DNA of 64,000 nt from assembly GCF_030160655.1 (NCBI RefSeq), contig NZ_BSOT01000005.1, forward strand, positions 434,001 through 498,000, in the 5' to 3' direction. Below, one piece after another: positions 60,193 through 64,000 of this stretch. Origin of the DNA: Agaribacter marinus. Its GTDB lineage: Bacteria > Pseudomonadota > Gammaproteobacteria > Enterobacterales > Alteromonadaceae. The notes under the pieces were generated by a model. It was not told the origin of the DNA. It was given only the letters and a program-made list of their open reading frames with translations, and did no database searches. The first letter of the stretch is position 1. Each line of letters opens with the position of its first letter. The translations under genes were made by a program, and so were the position numbers.

Positions 60193-60207
60193 TGTAACCT
60201 ATTTACA
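60193..60207. promoter_or_regulatory. Weak operator-like palindrome between GH2 and mutarotase genes
   Basis: TGTAA-N5-TTACA has the half-sites of the LacI-type operator but a spacer one base longer (TGTAACCTATTTACA). It lies in the 175-bp divergent gap. It could be a variant or belong to another regulator. Confidence 0.3.
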
Positions 60208-60314
60208 ATTTAACAACAATCTATTTTTGTCATTTATACATCAACATTAAAGCACAACTGCGATAGAAATGATTATTTTGTCCCGAGTGGGGATTAACTT
60301 ATTAGAGGAATGAT

Positions 60315-60671
60315 ATGGGTGATACTCAACGCTTTTGCCTTGCATTAGACTTACAAAACGAACCAGCACTAATCCGACAATACAAGGAATATCATCAGCC
60401 TGAAAATGCGTGGCCTCAAATTACAACAAATATGAAGGATTTAGGTATTGTCGATATGGAAATTTACCATATTGCCGATCGCCTATTTATGATTATGGAA
60501 ACCACACTGGACTTTGATCCAAATGCCTTGCCAAAAACACAAGTTGGCCGGGATAAATCTGAAGAATGGGAAGCGTTAATGTGGAAATTTCAAAAGCCAT
60601 TGCCTTGTGCAAAAGAGGGCGAGAAATGGGTGAAAATGGATAAGATTTACGATCTTAAGCTCGCACGTTAA
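60315..60671 (+). CDS. L-rhamnose mutarotase (RhaM/DUF718) family protein
   Basis: The 118-aa protein has RFCLALDLQNEPALIRQYKEYH, WPQITTNMKDLGIVDMEIY and WEALMWKFQKPLP, typical of the RhaM ferredoxin-like family that interconverts anomers of L-rhamnose or related sugars such as L-fucose. No signal peptide is present, so it should act in the cytoplasm on an imported monosaccharide. GAGGAA precedes the ATG. It lies 37 nt before the sulfatase-like gene. With a GH29 in the locus, L-fucose or an L-galactose-type sugar is a possible substrate. Confidence 0.88.
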   Translation: MGDTQRFCLALDLQNEPALIRQYKEYHQPENAWPQITTNMKDLGIVDMEIYHIADRLFMIMETTLDFDPNALPKTQVGRDKSEEWEALMWKFQKPLPCAKEGEKWVKMDKIYDLKLAR

Positions 60672-60708
60672 GTCACTAATGATAATAAAATAATGAGAGG
60701 TATCCAAA

Positions 60709-62496
60709 ATGACCTTATTTAAAACTCTTAGGCTCAATGTATTCATATGCTTAAGTTTAGCGGCTTGGACGACTGCCGCTATTGGTGCAGACAAGTCCGA
60801 TAGGCCCCTAAATGTCGTGTTAGTATTGATTGATGACCTGAGCCATTACGGCGTCACAGCGTATGGGGCAAATCGCTTGCATAGCTACGATGGTGAGTTT
60901 ACCAATAAAGAATTTTCTACGCCAAATATCGATGCGCTGGCTAAAGAGGGTCTACGGGCAGACTACGCGTATGCTTACCCAATTTGTGAAAATACGCGTA
61001 TTGCATTTATGAGCGGTAAGCGGAATGATCGCAATTATCTGCGACCTAAAGCGCAACATCGTTCAGACATTACGTTCGGGGACGCCTTTAAAAAAGCGGG
61101 TTACGCGACGGGTTTATATGGCAAGTGGAAGCAAACACGTGGCAGTAAAGAAGTACCGGGTAAAGACTATATTTCAGAATTTGGATGGGACGATTATGCG
61201 GCTTTTGATGTCGTTACTGAGGGGCAACGTTTTATTAACCCCAACTTGGTCATTAACGGTGAAGTACACAATTACAACGGCCGAAGCGACCTAGATCCAG
61301 AAACAGGCCGCAGATGGTATGGCCCTGATATCGTCAATCGTCATGCCTTAACGTTTATTGAAGAGAACAAAGATAAACCTTTCTTTTTGTACTACCCGAT
61401 GATTCTGGTACATGACGACCATAAACCGACACCGGATACCAAGCCAAACAGTATTTTTGATAACTTCTCGGAAAAAGCGGAGTACCACAATAAAGGTGGT
61501 GATGATCGCGAGTATTTTCCGGATATGATCGAATATATGGATAAACTGATTGGCAACGTTGTTAAAAAGCTTGAAGAAGAAGGGGTACGTGATAACACAC
61601 TTATTGTTGTGATGGGGGATAACGCGACGAAAGAAACGTTTGGACACGTCTTGCCTGATGACACTATTTACCCTGGGCGAAAAGGTGGAAATGCTGACAA
61701 TGGTATTCATGTGCCTTTAGTCTTGAATTACCCAAATGGAATACCTAGTAACGGAGGTACAGGTTATCGGACATATGATGGATTAGTTAATTTAACAGAC
61801 ATATACCCAACGATTGCTGAAGCAGCCGGCGTTCCATTACCTGACGCCAAAAACGTCGATGGCATGAGTTTCTGGAAGCAAGCGATCGGCGCTTCTAAAG
61901 AACACCATCGAGATTACATTTATACTTGGTTCATTGGCAACGATACCTACAAAACGAATGACGTCTTGAGTTATGCATTTACCAAGCATTTTAAACGTTA
62001 TGCGCCAGACGTTGACTTTCCTAAGGGGCGTTTTTTTGATTTACGAACTGATTTGTTAGAGCGAAAAGGAAAGAAAGTAGTTAAGAAAAAGTGGGGAATT
62101 TTGCAATATAGCGGCCTTGAGATAAATGCACTTACTGATGAGCAACGCCAAGCGTATGATTATCTAGGTGCATTGTTAGATGATCATAAAATTACCAATG
62201 TCAATGATTTGCAAATTGAGCCTCTCGATAGCTACACACTTAAGCAGGGTAAGGTTAAGCAGCTCATCGCGCAAGCTTTTCCAAGTTATGCGCAACGACA
62301 AGGCCTTGTGTGGCATTCAAGTGATACAAGTGTCGCGACCATAAACAAGTTTGGCGAATTAAAAGCTCATACGCCTGGTAAAGTAACGATCAGTGTTTTT
62401 TCTTGGGATGATGCGGAACCTTTGTCAGCTAATAAGCCGGAAACGTTCAGGACGTCAGGTATTAGTGATAGCGTTAGTATTGAGGTCTTACCATAA
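60709..62496 (+). CDS. S1 sulfatase-like protein with CENTR motif and Big_2-like tail
   Basis: The 595-aa exported protein has a signal peptide ending near AAIGA and the metal-site start VLIDDLSHYG. The formylglycine position is Cys93 in YPICENTRIAFMSG, where Asn95 stands in place of Pro/Ala. GKWKQT replaces GKWHLG, so the sulfate-binding His is missing, while MGDNATKE keeps the Asp-Asn pair. The C-terminal 90 residues (about 505-595; YTLKQGKVKQL, GLVWHSSDTSVATINKFGEL) form a bacterial Ig-like (Big_2) domain. It may be a divergent sulfatase or another alkaline-phosphatase-superfamily hydrolase. Confidence 0.82.
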   Translation: MTLFKTLRLNVFICLSLAAWTTAAIGADKSDRPLNVVLVLIDDLSHYGVTAYGANRLHSYDGEFTNKEFSTPNIDALAKEGLRADYAYAYPICENTRIAFMSGKRNDRNYLRPKAQHRSDITFGDAFKKAGYATGLYGKWKQTRGSKEVPGKDYISEFGWDDYAAFDVVTEGQRFINPNLVINGEVHNYNGRSDLDPETGRRWYGPDIVNRHALTFIEENKDKPFFLYYPMILVHDDHKPTPDTKPNSIFDNFSEKAEYHNKGGDDREYFPDMIEYMDKLIGNVVKKLEEEGVRDNTLIVVMGDNATKETFGHVLPDDTIYPGRKGGNADNGIHVPLVLNYPNGIPSNGGTGYRTYDGLVNLTDIYPTIAEAAGVPLPDAKNVDGMSFWKQAIGASKEHHRDYIYTWFIGNDTYKTNDVLSYAFTKHFKRYAPDVDFPKGRFFDLRTDLLERKGKKVVKKKWGILQYSGLEINALTDEQRQAYDYLGALLDDHKITNVNDLQIEPLDSYTLKQGKVKQLIAQAFPSYAQRQGLVWHSSDTSVATINKFGELKAHTPGKVTISVFSWDDAEPLSANKPETFRTSGISDSVSIEVLP

Positions 62497-62518
62497 TACG
62501 CTATAACTTGTTTTGAAA

Positions 62519-62567
62519 CATGAGCAGTAATGCTAGTGCTCTCAGGTTCACTGCATTACTGCTCATG
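62519..62567 (+). terminator. Large perfect hairpin after sulfatase-like gene
   Basis: A perfect 15-bp inverted repeat CATGAGCAGTAATGC/GCATTACTGCTCATG (62519-62533 and 62553-62567) encloses a 19-nt loop. No T-run follows. It starts 23 nt after the stop codon, so 3'-end formation or mRNA stabilisation is likely. Confidence 0.5.
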
Positions 62568-62829
62568 CACAAAACGTACACACATTTCGCTCTGTCCATG
62601 AGCTTCAACTACTATCGATGACTATAAAAAGCAAGGTTTTCATTCTGCTATACAATTTGGATTGCAGGTGAAACGGCTTGTTGCTCTGCATTCGCTATTA
62701 TAGCTTTAGCAGGTTGCATGCCACTAATCTAAGTTTTTGATTTTGCTAATTTAAATTTTGATTATGACATTTTTGTTACGAAGAGCGTAAAAAAAATGGA
62801 CAGTGGTTAAAGGAGGTCTTGGATTCACT

Positions 62830-62901
62830 ATGTGGGTGTCTCTTAAAAGTGAATTAGTCTTTCTAAAAAGTACAATTATACAGGTAGATTTTGAAACGTA
62901 A
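62830..62901 (+). CDS. Possible 23-codon ORF with strong Shine-Dalgarno
   Basis: AAGGAGGT (62811-62818) is followed 11 nt later by an ATG and 23 codons (MWVSLKSELV...). No similarity is recognised, and the spacing is long. It lies in the 454-bp gap 62497-62950, which otherwise holds two hairpins and AT-rich sequence. It may be spurious. Confidence 0.15.
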   Translation: MWVSLKSELVFLKSTIIQVDFET

Positions 62902-62902
62902 A

Positions 62903-62925
62903 AAGGGTGCTATGAAAGCACCCTT
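62903..62925 (-). terminator. Intrinsic terminator of the GH29 gene
   Basis: AAGGGTGCT/AGCACCCTT (62903-62911 and 62917-62925) has a 5-nt loop. On the minus strand it is followed by T's, 25 nt after the GH29 stop codon. Confidence 0.8.
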
Positions 62926-62950
62926 AACGAGCTAAAAGTAGGGTGTAATA

Positions 62951-64000
62951 TTATTTACTAATTTTTAATACTTGCGCGTAATTAGATGGGGAGGCGGCTG
63001 GCAAGGTGACAACCAGTCCTTCTGGTGTTTGTTCGAAATTTAAAGGTGCATCATGCCCAATTAAACTTACATTCGATATCGTCTCTGGGTAATTAACGCC
63101 ATTAATTGTCCGAATAGTAACGTTTTCTTCATTGCCAGGCCAAGCCATCATTATAGCGTATAGCGTATCGCCATTTTTGGTAAAACGAACGTCTTTTTCA
63201 TTGAAGTCTTTACGGTGTTTTTCACCATCATTCGAATGCGTGCCATCCAATACTTCAGTTGGCCCTTCACCAAACGTTACCCAAGGACGAGTATCGTATA
63301 TTGATTCGCCGTTTAGTTTTAACCAACTGCCAATCTCTCTGAGTAAATCTATTTCTGCCTGTGGAATGGTGCCGTCAGACTTGGGTCCAATGTTAAGTAG
63401 CATCGAACCATTTTTACTTACAATATCAATTAGGTCGTCTACTAAAGAGTTTGCATCTCTGTACTGGTGATTTGTCACATATCCCCAAGACGTTTTACTT
63501 ACTGATGTGTCAGTTTGCCAGAAGTGTTCGTAAGTATCTGACATCTGACCGCGTTCAATATCCAATACTGCAGAGCCAGGTTTATATGAACGGAAGTCGC
63601 CCAAGTCTTTATAGTTGAGCGCAGGCATGCGATCCCACTTTGACCCTTCATTATAAAAATAACTAGTAAATAGTTTTACGTGCTCATGGAAAGGCTCAGA
63701 TGCCATCCACCAATCAAACCATATGAGATCTGGCTCGTACTTGTCGACAATCTCAACGGTGCGAAGTAACCAATCATCCATGAACTCTTTGGTTGGCGGC
63801 GTTTTACCAGCTTCTGAGGTTTCACGGCTTACTGCCGGGCCATATAAATCGCGATATGCATCGTCTTGTACATCAGATGGAAAGTCTCTACCACCTGCAA
63901 AAAACCACCAGTTTTCAGCTCTGTGACTTGATAAACCAAAATATATACCGGCTTTTTCAGAGGCTACTTTTAATTCGCCAATCACGTCCCGTTTGGGGCC
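62951..64000 (-). CDS. GH29 alpha-L-fucosidase-like enzyme, 5' end outside window
   Basis: The frame is open to the right edge (GPKRDVIGELK at the edge), so at least 350 residues are visible and the N-terminal part is missing; the GTG at 63985 is internal. GH29 blocks are KAGIYFGLSSHRAENWWFF, YEPDLIWFDWW (Asp of FDWW as likely nucleophile), WGYVTNHQYRDANSLVDDLIDIVSKNGSMLLNIGP and a C-terminal beta domain. The family removes alpha-L-fucose; some members in red-algal galactan loci act on alpha-L-galactose. No LacI-type site can be judged because its promoter is outside. Confidence 0.9.
   Translation of the reverse strand, partial: GPKRDVIGELKVASEKAGIYFGLSSHRAENWWFFAGGRDFPSDVQDDAYRDLYGPAVSRETSEAGKTPPTKEFMDDWLLRTVEIVDKYEPDLIWFDWWMASEPFHEHVKLFTSYFYNEGSKWDRMPALNYKDLGDFRSYKPGSAVLDIERGQMSDTYEHFWQTDTSVSKTSWGYVTNHQYRDANSLVDDLIDIVSKNGSMLLNIGPKSDGTIPQAEIDLLREIGSWLKLNGESIYDTRPWVTFGEGPTEVLDGTHSNDGEKHRKDFNEKDVRFTKNGDTLYAIMMAWPGNEENVTIRTINGVNYPETISNVSLIGHDAPLNFEQTPEGLVVTLPAASPSNYAQVLKISK

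Noticed and set aside
62660-62750. Lipoprotein-like peptide fragment (LAGC) in the gap after the sulfatase-like gene
   Set aside because: The frame closes a few codons after the Cys and has no start signal; chance is likely.

Overview
The window reads as chromosome of a marine, polysaccharide-degrading gammaproteobacterium, most likely an alteromonad (Alteromonas/Paraglaciecola-like). The reasons are gammaproteobacterial-type RimP, NusA, IF-2, RbfA, TruB and S15 genes, a curli secretion cluster, a TonB-receptor-based glycan locus with many sulfatases, and about 40-45 % GC. Taxonomy is inferred from gene content only.

Layout. 1-2.7 kb: the 3' end of a curlin subunit gene, then csgE, csgF and csgG, and a convergent CsgD/LuxR-type regulator (amyloid fibre secretion). 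2.8-9.6 kb: the translation/transcription operon rimP-nusA-infB-rbfA-truB-rpsO, preceded by two tandem intrinsic terminators. 9.6-15.8 kb: a tandem DUF1330-like secreted protein divergent from a TetR regulator with palindromic operators, a membrane coiled-coil protein, a membrane-bound GGDEF/EAL protein, and a royal-jelly/SMP-30-like secreted beta-propeller. 16.0-21.7 kb: a Nit1C-type nitrilase cluster (NitB, nitrilase, radical SAM, GNAT, AIR-synthase-like, flavoprotein) behind a good sigma-54 promoter match. 21.7-23.1 kb: a soluble PAS chemoreceptor.

23.1-64.0 kb: a large polysaccharide utilisation locus (PUL). It holds a clan GH-A GH42/GH167-like enzyme, a GH110 alpha-1,3-galactosidase, a large TonB-dependent receptor with an adjacent carbohydrate-binding-like lipoprotein, two GH2 enzymes, a GH97, a GH29 cut by the window end, six S1-type sulfatases or sulfatase-like proteins, a Tat-exported FAD oxidoreductase, a stand-alone ExoP_C-like protein, a RhaM-type mutarotase and a LacI regulator. 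Eight copies of a palindrome close to TGTAAACGTTTACA lie before the main PUL transcription units, including beside the LacI gene, so one LacI protein probably controls the locus. The enzyme set is exo-acting and sulfatase-rich and fits a sulfated galactan, with carrageenan-type red-algal galactan as the leading guess. Fucose or L-galactose-type residues are possible because of the GH29. No endo-hydrolase, sugar kinase, inner-membrane transporter or sulfatase maturase is present, so the locus probably continues to the right or works with genes elsewhere.

Two blocks inside the PUL look unrelated to it: a DJ-1-like protein without its cysteine plus a membrane protein (33.5-35.6 kb), and a quinone-oxidoreductase/DUF1330/LysR/DUF2306 block (44.3-47.5 kb). 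The points most worth following are the Nit1C cluster with its sigma-54 promoter, the LacI operator set, and three S1 proteins whose formylglycine motifs depart from C-x-P/A-x-R (CSTAR twice, CENTR once).
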